NCBI GenBank assembly: GCA_964036045.1
Contig: OZ038379.1
Location: 85,427,178 to 85,491,177, forward strand
DNA length: 64,000 nucleotides
DNA from: Eutreptiella sp. 'Long Island Sound 2002'
Taxonomy: Eukaryota > Euglenozoa > Euglenophyceae > Eutreptiales > Eutreptiaceae
Reading direction: 5' to 3'
The notes under the pieces: model-generated
Database searches by the model: none
The model's input: only the letters and a program-made list of their open reading frames with translations
Told to the model about the DNA's origin: nothing
In this document: positions 43,613 to 55,501 of the stretch, piece after piece
Numbering within the stretch: position 1 is the stretch's first letter
Layout of the letters: each line of letters begins with the position of its first letter
Position numbers and translations under genes: made by a program

Positions 43613-46600
43613 GATTAAAGGCACGGTGCCCGGCTGACACACTTACCGCAAAACGGCGGGACTTTTGCCCCCCCCCCGCTCCCTGTTGCTTGTTCAGGCT
43701 CAATTCCCCCTACATGAGCCGTTTCTCGATGCGCACGGAACAAAAAGTCAAAGTCACCTTGCACCGTGAAATGCTCTCGTATCTTTTGCCAACGCAAGCA
43801 GCAGTAGTGACAAAGTCCCCGTGAGGCGGGAACTGCAACTGGTCGTGACAGCAACTTGGGCAGCAGCGGGGCAAGAGCGGAATCCGTGGACAAGCCACCT
43901 GCGGGACCGTCCTTGCAAGACCTGGACCTAGGTTCTCCCGTGCCATACCCGCATGCCCGGTCATACAAGGTTGGCCCTGTGCGCGAGGGCTTCTTGGTGA
44001 ACGGCGTTGCCCGTGTGGGAAAGCAACCTGCCGCCACGTTCATCCTCAATTGCAGTGTGAACGTCAAGGGGGTCCCGCGGTAGTCCACGTAGCGGTGGTA
44101 CTGGAGCGTCACCCTCCACGGGTGGACCACCCCGCAGAACAAAGTGGCCGACCTGCTGCACCTACCTTGCACAGTGAAGGTGACCGAGGAGTGTGGCCTC
44201 AAGCTTGCAGAGGGGGGGCTCCTGGTGGTCCGCTGTGCATACCGGTTGAGGTCCAAACATTGGTGTTTCGACATGGCAGTGGGCAGTGGGGGCTTGGGTT
44301 GTTGGTCCGTGCGGGGGTGATCCCAAATGGATAGGATACACATTCATGTGGTAATAGTGATGATCGACTGGACACTCTTTGTGTAATATGTTGCAACAAG
44401 GCTAATGCGGAGAGATGGTTCTTCTGCAACATGTTTGAGGTATCACAATGTTCCAATTGTGTTTATGCACACACGTTCGACAAGGTCATACCAGTTGAAT
44501 AATTGGGGAGCTATTTTTCCAACCATTTGCAAATGTTGGAGGATTGCTTTATGAGAATCGATGCATAACATGGTTCTTATGTTGTCCATGTTGCATGTTC
44601 TTGTGACCTCAAGGAAGGTATCGAACTGCAAGATAGAAGTGGGTTCCTCAAAGGATTTTTTGGTGGGGCTAGTTGCAACAGGGTCAATTTGGAAGCCTTT
44701 TCGAATGGTACATCTTGAAAGTAGCGTGCAATGCAACAATTCGGTGTTTCGAAAGATTTGGTTTTGCTAGGGAAGGGGATCGCAATGACCATGTTCGTTT
44801 TAGAATGGCATTGTTGTATTCGTACGACATGCATCGTTGTTTGGAACAGATTACCCCTCACCATGGTAACGCTATGACAGCATCTTACATGGGTCTTCTA
44901 CTTTGCGTCATGCTAATGGGAAGTTGGGCTAGTTTCCTCAATATTGGCAGAAGGTATGATGATACGAAGTGGAAGAGGCCGATAAGAACTACACTACAGG
45001 GCATGCATATACCAATATTACAAGCTAGTGCATGCACTTGCCCAATATGAGGCCATCGGCACCAAAGGCAAAGAAATTTGTTTTCCAATTTCTCTGCTCA
45101 ATCGGTTGCCAAAGATGATAAAAGATTGAGGGGAGTTGCTTGTGTGGTGCGCACATAATGGGCTTTTTTTTGAGGAACTATAGGGGATAGTCCAACATCA
45201 CACCGGAATGAGGGGTTTTCTTGAGACCGATGTGCAAAACTGTAGCTAACAATTCTTGCTGTAGGAAGACTAGCACGGCATGTCGTAGACACACAATTAG
45301 AACTTTTTCAAGCTTCCTAGACAGCATGGCAGTGGCAAGCAACGAATTCCCAACAGCTTCCTGTTCCTACCCTGCCCCTCATCTTGTGCAAAGGGGGGGG
45401 GGGGGCTAACGGCAGTCATGCACGTTTCACTACTTTGCCCACTTTTAATAGGTGTGGTTACTTTCCCTCACCCCATAAGCATGTAGTCGAATTGGCAATC
45501 AAAGGCACTCAGGGCCGGCAAGGGTCCCCGCCGTTCCAAGCCCTGTACAAGGTTATGAGGATGCACTCCCGCAACAACCCACCTGTTGTGCGCTGAACCT
45601 TCAAGCAGAAACCACGGGTCCTTATTACTTTGTTCATGGTGCGCTCGTTTTTCTCTACTTGTGCCCTACATCACAGCCACATCTAATGGCACCGGCACTA
45701 TCTGGGCTTCCAGTGAGTAGGCCTTCCTTTGTGGAGAGTCGCGGAGAAAGCATGCCCATAGTGTGGAGGAGCGTCGTGGCCCCTTATGCTGGTAGCATCA
45801 CCACTCGTACCACACGAACCTTTGCATGGGGCTAGGAGGTTTCTCTTCAAGGCTAGTGTTCGCTCTTTGGTGTGGCGAACCGCTTTTTCCTTGCCCCACG
45901 CTTATTGCTCCCTAGGCTACTGCACTCCGTCTATGGGGTGCACGTCTTTTGTTTTGGCTGCTCCATATCGTATTTCTCCCAATCTCAAGGTCAGAGGACT
46001 CGGATGATGACTCAAAAGACGACTCTAACAATGACAGCTCTCTCTTTTTGTGGTGGCCTCCGCTCCGGTTGCTCACTTGCATCCTCCTCTTTTCGCTGCT
46101 TGGGCTTGCTGGGTCCAGTCTGCCGGCGCCAAGCATCAATGGGCCACAATTCCTTCACTCGGACCGCCATGTACTCGAGGTCCTCATGGAGCGAACCAGT
46201 GCGGCATTCGGGTTAAGGCAATAATATGGTTTCTATGAAGGTCAATCGAGGCACGTGCTTGCCGTAATGGCATGCCCGTTGGTGGCTACACCATCTCACC
46301 CAGAGTGTGAGCATTGCCACGGCCCCACCCATACGCGCATACGCCGTAGCTCATCGGCGTCCCGAGGGGTGCCATGTGAGAGTTGGTCGACTACACCCGT
46401 GAAAACAGGCCTTAAGGGCCCCTTGGAGCGCATATTCTCCCCCCGACACGACAAGGCATCACAGTTTCTTGGATGCTTTTGTGCGTACACATACCGTCTC
46501 CATGCCGCAAGGAAGGGGGAGATGGGGTAGGCAACCTGCTCTTTGTTAATTTTTCATCAAAAATTCTAGCCAGCCCCCTTCCGGGACCCAACTCCAAGTG

Positions 46601-47126
46601 GCACTCTCAGAGTCTCCAAAGTGCATTCTATAGACAACTCCCGAAGTGAACAAGAAAAATAGTTTGACCTAGCCCCGTGTGCCCTCTGTTGTCCTGTGTA
46701 CTCGAGATCAACTATTTATGCAAAAACACAGGCGGCAATGTTAGGGGCTATAATTCGCTTGATGCCCTCACCTTGCATCTAATGCCTCGTGACGGAAGTG
46801 GGGTGGATAAGCTTGAGCTTTTCGAGCATTTTGATCGCCGAAAGCAACCCTTTGCCGCAGATTCCCCCTTTCGCCTTCGAGCCAACTGTTGCAGCCTATC
46901 ATCAAGGCCTGCCACAAGGCCCTTGTGGTCGTTGCACCCATGAAGGAATCATCATAGTGTCGATGTGTACATTGTGCGCAACCCCAGCTTGATTTGTCGT
47001 ACTGCCGACCGAGTCGCACCATCCTCCCGCTAGTTGTGAGGCCTTGAGGAAGATGGTCGTTGCAGTTCTCACCTCCTCGATTGTGACAATTCTAGGCCTT
47101 GTCGCCTCCGGGACTCGCGCATGTCC
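43613..47126. other. Region without a recognisable gene
   Basis: A 242-residue minus-strand frame (43615-44343) and several shorter frames exist, but none shows a family signature or consistent coding logic. Some pieces look like decayed coding sequence, such as a Cys-rich segment near 43800. No repeats longer than homopolymers were noticed. Confidence 0.4.
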
Positions 47127-48365
47127 CTAGGCCCCTTGGGCTCCTTGGTGGATGCCTTGCTCACGGTACACCGCCTGCAAGCACTGCTGAGCAATATGAT
47201 CCCCTCCACCTCCTCCACGTATGCCTTGTGTTGCATGTGCCTGCATTAGCGTTGTTGCTTGTCGTTGTCTGAACCCTTGCATATGTGGCCCCCACTGCGG
47301 GACCACCATTGGCCAATTCTGTTGCTTGTTGCCATCCCATTTGTCCGTGTCCTTGTGGTACTCCTTGTTGTCCATGCCCCACTGCTGCTTGCTGCTGTTG
47401 GCCATCGGGTAGAACAGCTCCCAGTGATCTCCTCCACAACACCTGCATGCAAAACGGGGAGGGTCTTGCATATCGAAGGCCACTCCTTTGTAGGACACCC
47501 ACAGCTTGTTGTGGCCCACCATCTACATCCTCTTGGCCCCTTCACCGGGCAAGACACGGCCCAATGCAATCTTTGGCCGAAATTGAAGCATTTATCGGCA
47601 GCCGGTGCACCATTGCCATTTGCCCCTCGCCGCCATAAGGTACCATTTGCCCTGTCGCCTGGGCGCCCATGGTTGTTGCCTCTGACGCCAATTGTCGCCC
47701 CTTCCCCTTCACTCTGATTTCCTTGTTTACAACTTTCCAAATCAGGGTGCCAAGGGGGTGGGACGCCCAGTCCTGGTCCTGCTCACAGTACCCCTTCCTC
47801 CCTGCGAGGAGTTTGCCCATCCGGGCGTATGGAATCTGCTCCATCATGATGTGTCCCGTGCTGTCCAGCATCGGTGCCGGAATGAGGCTCTGCCTGAGCA
47901 CCTCATTTTCGATTTTGCTACTGCCAGCCGTGCCACTAAGTTGTTGAACGTTTGGTTCTGTTCCAGAGTGCCTGGTGCTCGGGCATCCACTCGTGGCTAC
48001 TCCCTGTGGTCTCCCCGTTGTGCTGCATATGGACCGAACATACCTTGCACAAACTGGGGGCGTAGTGGTTGTTGTTCGTTGTACACTGCCAGCTCCTTGA
48101 TGGCCTGATCCATGTCCATTCCTATGCTCCTTCCTCTACCATGTCCTCCATCAATCATAATACCCACTCGTCCACCTGGTCCTACTCCTTATCATTCCGC
48201 ATGAACACCGCGAACGGCCCCTGCACCCATCTCTTCCACATTGCCAAGGTTGGTTCTCCATCGTGGCCCTCGGCCCTGTCAGATTTTCTCTTCAGCGTGG
48301 CTCCTTCCTCAGCTCCATTGTCCAACTGCTGGGCAGGGGCTGGATCCACTTCCATGCTAGTCATA
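47127..48365 (-). pseudogene. Gag-like retroelement remnant with two degenerate zinc knuckles
   Basis: On the minus strand a start MTSMEVDPAPAQQLDNGAEE is followed by broken frames with several stops. Near 47590 CFNFGQRLHWAVSC matches a CCHC knuckle in which the second Cys has become Phe. Downstream in another frame KLWVSYKGVAFDMQDPPRF leads to CRCCGGDHWELFY, a second knuckle lacking its last Cys. The arrangement (a YxGVxF segment before the knuckle, then a Gln-rich tail) resembles nucleic-acid-binding gag or LINE ORF1 proteins of plant-type retroelements. No polymerase part was found next to it. Confidence 0.45.
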
Positions 48366-48893
48366 CTCACCCGGGCTAAAAAACAAAAACTTTGAGTTCT
48401 GAAGACAATAATGGTCACACTCATGGATGAAAGTATTATTTACTTTCTAAACAAAGGTTCCAGAAGCTCCTGGTGGACTTTGACAGGGGCAGCCTGCCAT
48501 CCACACTGACTGAGTATTCATCTGCTGTGCGTCTTGGCTGCACATCCAAAAGTTCGCTTAGTTTGCTTGATTCTGAGTGTGCTTATAAGCGTTGCTTGCT
48601 CTGCCGCCCCCTGACTCTACTAGACCCCCCTCCACCTCCCTTGTTCTAAAGTGCATCTGGGGTGTTCACCGCAAGACGTGAAATCCTGATAGCAGTACTG
48701 GTATCACAAGGTTGAGACATGACTTTCGTGCCATTGCTAGCACAAGACACGCCCTTGTCTCAGGCACGCAGATGTCTGAACCACATTGATTTGGGAATTA
48801 CGCGTCTCCTGCACAGGGTGGGCGGTACTTAATAGCTACTGCTGTGCCCCAGCGCAAAAGCCTTCCCTCACCCTTGTTCCTACTGCGCTGCAG
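48366..48893. other. Unassigned interval upstream of the transporter exon
   Basis: No gene is visible. It should hold the promoter or a 5' intron of the transporter gene, but no specific signal can be pointed out. Confidence 0.4.
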
Positions 48894-49167
48894 GTGTGCT
48901 CCATGCCCCCGGGGACCAACAAAAGGCCCCGGTATGCACTGGGCATCTTCCTTATCATCCTTGTGGCCGTGATCTGGGTTTCCGCATCACAGCTAATCCA
49001 ACACATTTATAAAGGTGCAGGCGACCACACCGATGGCTACAAGAAGCCCATCTTCTTGACGTATTTCAACACTATCAACTTCAGCTTCTGGCTCTTGGGC
49101 TTTGGCTGCAACTCACGATGGCGCCGCATGCCAAAGCGTACACCACCCAGGAACCTACTACGACCAG
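48894..49167 (+). CDS. SLC35F5: SLC35F5-like transporter, exon with first membrane segments
   Basis: After a CTGCGCTGCAG acceptor the frame reads MPPGTNKRPRYALGIFLIIL, then VAVIWVSASQLIQHIYKG and KKPIFLTYFNTINFSFWLLG. This matches the start of SLC35F5-type proteins (LGxxxxxxVxxIWVASSELT, then KPFFxTYxKTxxFxxYLLGF), which are ten-helix carriers of the drug/metabolite transporter superfamily. The ATG at 48903 is a sensible start because the family has a short N-terminus before this helix. A 7-residue insertion (AGDHTDG) sits between helices 1 and 2. The exon ends CGACCAG before GTAAAC in phase 1. It is one of two pieces of the only probable host gene in the window; substrate specificity cannot be read from sequence. 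Confidence 0.8.
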
Positions 49168-52034
49168 GTAAACCCCGTTGCCTCAGGCCAAGATGCAACC
49201 GTGGTCTGAGGTTCTGGGCGGGTGCCCCTGCCGTTATGATTTTCGCTGGCCTTGACCGCCATGAATGCCCTTTGGGATCGCCTATCAACTTCAAGCTTCA
49301 TCTCACCTCCGCATAGTCATGGCGCCGATGTGTGTGCTTCCTCAAGCCAATGCCCACACAGTCTGCAAGGGTTTCTGGTGCAACCCGAGGACTTCTGTAT
49401 ACAACAGGGAAAGAAGTACACAGGTTACTTTTTTGGGGGGGACTTAGGTTGACATTGAAAAAGAATTTACTTAGGCTAAAGCAAAAAAAAAGATACTTTG
49501 CTGCATCCACTGGTGACAGATTCCAACATCCAAATATATGCCCCACCGTTGTTGATGGCTTGTGGAGTACTACATTCTATCTTGTACTTTACCTGCCACA
49601 CAGAACCGGTCCGTCTGACCAAGCACTTACGGAGCGCACCTAAGTCTGAGCAAAAAAAAAAGCTACTTTGCTGACACTTTTTGTCCTTCAGGGGGTAAAC
49701 CCAAACAAAAAAAGATTGATTACAATGCTTCTGCACGGCACAGGATATTGTACAGAAGTGAGTCCTCTGGTAATGGACAGTTTGTTTAATTCCAATCCCC
49801 CAATGTTGCTTGACATGAGAAATCAGCCAGCCACATGGATCATAAACTGGTACCTGCAAATCCATAAGCAGGTTTCATCCCAATAGATTTCTCCCCAATT
49901 GCTGACCACTGCTACACAAATAGGAAACCAAAGGAAGAAATCACCTAGTTTAGCGATGGGAGCAAATTGGAGGTTCCTTTTCAGAGCGACAGGCAGCCAG
50001 GGTTGATGTTGCATTGTGCTGTAGTTTGCTCATCATTATTGCATGTGGCACCAGTCCACAACCTTCATTTAGGGGCACGCTGCATGGTGTAGTACTTGCA
50101 ACCGCTCTGCGCCACGTGACACACCAACCATGCGGGCATCCATCAACAACCAAGCAGTTTCCTTCTAAGCACCCAAAAACTTCTCGGAGTTGTGGGTATG
50201 GATTTAAGTTATCGTTGTTTTGTGGATTTGGAAGCACAGCCAGTTCTCTTTGTCTAGATTCCCAGCCACCAAAACCTGTGTGAAGCCATGAATGTGGAAG
50301 ACTACAATGCAGCTGTGCACCCACGGCACACCATCAGAATAATTCCGCCAATAGTATGGATGTATGCAGGATGTGCGGATGTACAGGGTTTGTGCAGAGC
50401 AATGGTTTCAACGGATCAATGTGCACACACCCCTAGGTACCATTTCTTGGACAAGTGCTCCAAATCAGATGGCTATAAAAGGTGGTTTTTCCTTATTATG
50501 TTTTATTTGTTTTCTGATTTTAGGTTTTATTGTTTCTGAGATCTAAGGGAATTCTTCCAAGCCAAGGACACTGAAGGGTGCCCGCCCCCCCCCCTCCAAT
50601 TACACTTGCAATAACAAGGTTGACAAGGCGGCAAAGTCCACCACTATTCTCCCTTTGCTGCCACGTAAACCCACAGATCCATTTGCAATTGTATATGCAG
50701 CTGGTGGCACAACCCCAGCGGAAAAATGGATTGTTGGGTTCGGCAGATTTGGTTTTCACAATTTTGCATTGAGTTTGAATTCTTTGCTCTTCCACAAAGA
50801 AGAAGATGAATGCGGCGAAGTCGCCATTGGCAACTTGGCTTGGCGCCGTCACCACGCACTTATACATTTATTGTTAATGACTACCACCAAGAAAGCTTGC
50901 ATTGGTTTCTTTGTGTCATTGATTGCAAAGTGTGGATCGAAGAGCCAACAGATGGGGCGTTTTGGATCAAACCATTGCTCAAAGATGTGAAAACAAGAAA
51001 AGGGGCTCTCACCCATACTCGGATATTGGGGTTTCAAAGAGATATTTGGGTGTGTGGCTATATCTATACCAATCTTTGCAGTTGTGTAAGGAGTCAGCCG
51101 TCCATTAAAGAGGCTTATGGGATGTTGGGTTGAGGCCATCAAACGTGAAACGAACTGCATGTTGTCTCTGCTTTGCTGCATGTCGACTTTAGGTGGTCCT
51201 TCATGCCACAGCTCCATTGCTTTACCCAGGTTGGAGGTACCCACAAAATTTGTCAGGCCGGATGCTTCAGCAGCAACAGTGGTTGTTGGATTGTTCTTGT
51301 AGAAACTTTTTTGACTTGCTTTTGGCACTTGTGTTTGCACAAATCCACTTGGGGGAATAGGGAAACAAAACTGTGGCCGGAAAAAAAAAACTGTTTGATT
51401 TTCCTTGTGGTTCTTAGGTTTGCATAAAGAAAAACTTTACTCTGGACACCGAGAAAAGACAAGTATTTGGTTATGGTTTTATCGGGTTGCATTTTTTATC
51501 ATGAAAGGAATGGAGCAGGCAGCCTATAGGTCTCAGGGTACCCAGTAGCCGAGGAATTTAGCGCATGCAACAACAACAAGCAAACCTGGATTTGCGATGC
51601 TGCTCTTTGCATGGATCAAATGCCATTGACCATGGCTTGACCCCTGGTGTGCTGATGAGGTCAAGGGTAAAGCACTCTGCAGGCAAGGAGGGAATACTGA
51701 TTCCTCTGCTTATTCCCAACGGGGTGTGCCAATGAGCTACACCCCTCCTTCAGCCGGCCCCGTATGCCCTAATCTGTTTTGGAGGTGTTTGCTGACCGCT
51801 GACTTGTGCTGTCAGGAGGTTTGGTGTGCGCAAGGGGATTGCAGCAGAACCAGATACAAGGGGGGCGGTTCTGTGGTGTGTATGGCTGGCCATAGTCCAC
51901 TGTCTTATTGATTGTGCTGCTGCTGCTGCCAACATGGCAGCAGCAGGTGCTGCGGTTGTCATCGTCACTGCTGGTGGTGGTGGTGCTGTCACTGTTGCTT
52001 GTTGTGGTCATGCTGCTGCTGTCAGTATTCACAG
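49168..52034 (+). other. Large intron of the SLC35F5-like gene
   Basis: The 2867-bp intron has GTAAAC at its start and TTCACAG at its end, and both exon borders are phase 1. It contains a minus-strand MULE-like remnant and otherwise no gene. GC is lower than in the flanking repeats. Confidence 0.7.
50520..51340 (-). pseudogene. MULE-like transposase remnant in the intron
   Basis: On the minus strand, PFSCFHIFEQWFDPK and then CWLFDPHFAINDTKKPMQAF fit the block around the first catalytic Asp of MULE-type transposases (IQTxWQ...DxTFGTNxxKxPL). After a one-base shift CVVTAPSQVANGDFAAF fits the following GVPVAWxIxS segment. Upstream (51340-51100) the sequence is less conserved, and further frames down to 49476 may be its continuation. 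Stops and shifts show decay. Being antisense in a host intron, it would be spliced out. Confidence 0.45.
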
Positions 52035-52387
52035 GCTCGGGCACTGATACCACTGCCTCCAACTGGCATCCGGTTGTCTCGGTGCCGGAGAGTGTCTCCA
52101 CCGACGGAAGCAGCAGCAGCGCTGCAGTCTTGACACGGCGGCAGGTGGACAATGGAGACCTCAGTGACCAACCGGTGCCCAAGTCCCCGGGGTCACCGCA
52201 GCAGCGGGAGCACCTCTACAGTGTGCAGGAGGTCCTGGAGACGGCTGTGTTCTTTGCCCCGTTCTGGTGTGGCGCCAACATTGCCTTCAATTGCAGCCTG
52301 TCCTTGACCTCTGTGGCCTCTGGCACAATCCTGAGCAGCACCAGTTCCATGTGGGTGTTCCTGTTCGGGCTGGTATTTCTGAACCAG
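52035..52387 (+). CDS. SLC35F5: SLC35F5-like transporter, exon with middle membrane segments
   Basis: The exon begins in phase 1 after TTCACAG, giving Gly-Ser-Gly when joined to the first exon. A hydrophilic loop of about 60 residues (SNWHPVVSVPESVSTDG...) leads to YSVQEVLETAVFFAPFWCGA, NIAFNCSLSLTSVASGTILS and STSSMWVFLFGLVFLNQ. This matches the SLC35F5 block in which a WFLANxxYNxxLxxTSV-like helix is followed by SSTS and the next helix. The likely donor is AACCAG before GTCTGCC at 52388. The remaining helices are not found before the transposon cluster at 52873, so they lie further on or are lost. Confidence 0.78.
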
Positions 52388-52872
52388 GTCTGCCTCCCCG
52401 TGTATCCGCCATCATGGTATACACGCTGACATACGGCGCATAAGCGTGTCCACCCCCTGGACCCCTGCTCAAGACCCAGGCCCGATGCAAGAAGCACAGC
52501 AGGCTGCCCCCGAGCAGCTCGCGTCAGCTGCCCACCATGTGGAGGGGCTTCCCACGCATTTGGAACAACTACATTGTACCGGAAGTACCCACCTGCTCGT
52601 CGTTTGACCCACATGGTTCAACCTGCGGCCCCCATCCCCCATCCGGAGCCAACAGACCGGTGGTACGGCACCTTACCTGCCCTCCCCACTAGAATACGAC
52701 TGTGCAAACCCCCTGTTGCAGCTGCTGCATCACAGTGTGAATGTAGAAATTCTTGGAGCAGCACACATGCCCAAGTGAAGAATGTTTACCAAGCGCTACG
52801 TCTTCAGCACTGGTGGATGTCCCTTGGAATTTTGCGCGCCCCAATGGATGCTGATGCACGGTACATCGTAAA
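52388..52872. other. Possible intron sequence after the transporter exon
   Basis: No further transporter helix could be recognised in any plus-strand frame, and no other gene was seen. Confidence 0.4.
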
Positions 52873-52874
52873 GG

Positions 52875-52917
<43 letters not shown>

Positions 52918-52925
52918 CCTCTAAT

Positions 52926-54310
52926 CTACACCCCTCTCCCCAACTCTAGGTGGCTCCACCATACGGCTCTAAGGTACGTGCGAAGGGCACAGCTTGGTGC
53001 ATACATGTGGCAGAAGTGGCTAAACATGGTCAACACGGGCTCCAATGGGCTCATTTCCCTTGTTTCTGCACCTCCGATGGTCCAGGATCACTTTTGGCAA
53101 AATGCGTTTTTGACCCATTTTTCACCCAATTTTGCTCCCAAAGCGGCCCCTTTTCATGGCATTTTGGGATTTTCCATCGGCCAAAACGCGTCACCACGCG
53201 CTCAAAATGGGCTAAAACCACTGGTTTAAGCATCCCAAGTTGTCCATAATCCATTTTGGAAAAACACATTTTTGACCCATTCTTGACCCATTATTGGTCT
53301 CAAAACGGCCCATTTTCAACGCATTTTGGGGTCTTTCATGGGCCAAAACACGTCACCACGGGCTCAAAATGGGCTACAACCTCTTGTTTGATGTTCCCAA
53401 AGGGTCGACGATCCCTTTTGGAAAAACACGTTTTTGACCCATTTTTGACCCATTTTTGGTCCCAAAAAACGGGCGGGCCCTTCTGAAGTAATTTTGGCAA
53501 TTTCAATGGGCCAAAACACGTCATCACAGGCTCACAGTGGGCGAAAAAAAACTTGTTTGAGCATCCCAAGTGTTCTAGGAACAAAGTTGGAAAAAATCCT
53601 TTTTTTTTGCCCCGGGGACCCCGGTGGACCCACGGTTGGCCACCGACCGTGTGTGGGCCGGGCTGCCCTCCGGCTGCACCAAGTGACCAATGGTACGGGT
53701 GTCTAGGCGTCTTGTTCTCCATGGGCAAATCTAAGGCTTAGAAAGCACAAAAAGTGGGGGGTTGCGGGTGGACTAGGTGCCAGGAATTCAGTTCTGAGCC
53801 ACGTAGCCCAAGATACGGCCCGTCCTTGGTTTTTGGGCGCCGTGATAAATGTTGCGCGCAATTTGGGACGTTTTTGGTCATTTTTTGCCCGTTTCTCGGA
53901 CATATTGCACAGTTAGAGGGCAACAAAGGGGTCTTTGTGATAATAAAGTCAGGGCGCAGGTGAATTGTAAAACCCGTTTCGTTGCTTTGGCCGTTTTGAC
54001 GAGGGCCGTTATGGGCCGAAAAAAGCTGTTTTGGGGCACAAAATGCGCAGCTTTGGGAAGGCACTCCCCCCCCCCCCCGACTTGGGGCCCCTGCCCCAGT
54101 GTGCTAGCGGTTAGTTTTTGGCTCAAGACTTGGATTTCGCAAGGCCACCACCTAGGATTTAGGACGGCTACAGTAGAGTAGAGCCCGGGGCAATGACCAA
54201 TGAGGCGGAGCAATGACCACAACGGAAAGAAGGAGTGCTTGTTGTTGTTGTTGCTCGATTGCTTGCTCGCTTGCTTGCTTGTTAGCCACATTTAAGGGGA
54301 GAGGTGTGTA
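52926..54310 (+). mobile_element. TIR element copy M1 (non-autonomous)
   Basis: The left end CTACACCCCTCTCCCC is the complement of the right end GGGGAGAGGGGTGTAG, here slightly changed at 54296-54310. There is no gene inside. The left half has tandem blocks of about 130-170 bp with TTTTTGACCCATTTTTG and GAGCATCCCA. The right half has GTTTCTCGGACATAT and GGGGCACAAAATGCGCAG blocks and a TTGCTTGC-rich tail. It is bounded by TA repeats on the left and CATA repeats on the right. Confidence 0.88.
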
Positions 54311-54315
54311 TTAAT

Positions 54316-54532
54316 ATACATACATACATACATACATACATACATACATACATACATACATACATACATACATACATACATACATACATACATACATACA
54401 TACATACATACATACATACATACATACATACATACATACATACATACATACATACATACATACATACATACATACATACATACATACATACATACATACA
54501 TACATACATACATACATACATACATACATACA

Positions 54533-54595
<63 letters not shown>
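54316..54595. repeat. (CATA)n then (TA)n microsatellite
   Basis: About 60 CATA units are followed by about 17 TA units, lying exactly between two copies of the TIR element. Long MYVC or HTYI frames through it are artefacts. Confidence 0.97.
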
Positions 54596-54597
<2 letters not shown>

Positions 54598-55485
54598 AGC
54601 ATCCCATACGGTCCAGGATCACTTTTGGAAAAATGCGTTTTTGACCCATTTTGGACCCATTTTTGGTCTTGAACGGCGCATTTTAAGGCATTTTGGGATT
54701 TTCCATGGCCCAAAACGCGCCACTAGGTGCTCAAAAAGGCCTAAAAACACTTGTTTGAGCATCCCAAGTGGTCTACGAACAACTTTGAAAAAAAAACTTT
54801 TTTTTAGCCCCGGGGACCCCGGTGGACCCACCGTTGGCCCCAACTGTGCGCGGGCTGTGCTACCCTCCGGCTCCACCAAGCGACCACTGGTACAGGGGTC
54901 TAGGCGGCTCATTGAGCGATTCTGAAGCTTGGAAACCACAAAAAGTGGGGGGTTGCGGGTGGAGTGGGTGCCCTGGGAAATGGGTTTTGAGCCACATAGC
55001 CCAAGATACGGCCCGTTCTTGGTTTAGGACCTGTTTGACACAAACAGCGCACATTTAGGCCATTTTTGGCCTTTTTTTGGCCGTTTCTCGAACATATTGT
55101 GCAGCTCGAGGGCAATAAAGGGCTCTTGGTCACGGGGCATTCGGGGCGCACGTGGAGTGTAGCAACCGTTCCCCTTCGTTTGGCCGTTTTGATTGGGTAT
55201 TGGGGCCGTTTTGGGCCAATAAAGGCTGCTTTGGGGCACAAAATGCGCAGTTTTGGGAGGGCACCTCCCGTCTTGGCGCCCCCGCCCCGGCGCCACCGGT
55301 GAGTTTTCGGCTCAAAACTTGGATCTGGCAAGAGCACCACCTAGGCTCTAGGCTGGCTGGAGTACAGTAGAGCCCCGAGTGATGAGGCGGAGCAATGGCC
55401 AAAATGGAAAGGAGAAGTGCTTGTTGCTTGTTGCTTGTTGCTTGCTTGTTGCTTGTTGGCTAGATTTAAGGGGAGAGGGGTGTAG
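54596..55485 (+). mobile_element. TIR element copy M2, 5'-truncated
   Basis: It starts at an internal GAGCATCCCATACGGTCCAG block and runs to the intact right end GGGGAGAGGGGTGTAG at 55470-55485, in the same orientation as M1. Confidence 0.85.
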
Positions 55486-55501
55486 TAATATACATGTATT
55501 A

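Noticed and set aside
49168-49890. Extra transporter exons in the intron
   Set aside because: Hydrophobic frames were checked, but none matched the missing SLC35F helices, and the phase-1 borders already join the two exons.
50000-50324. PIF/Harbinger transposase on the minus strand
   Set aside because: A VVDGCPHG segment suggested it, but the surrounding motifs do not follow the Harbinger order; it may belong to the MULE-like remnant.
54282-54713. MYVC, HTYI and similar frames
   Set aside because: Translation of the CATA microsatellite.
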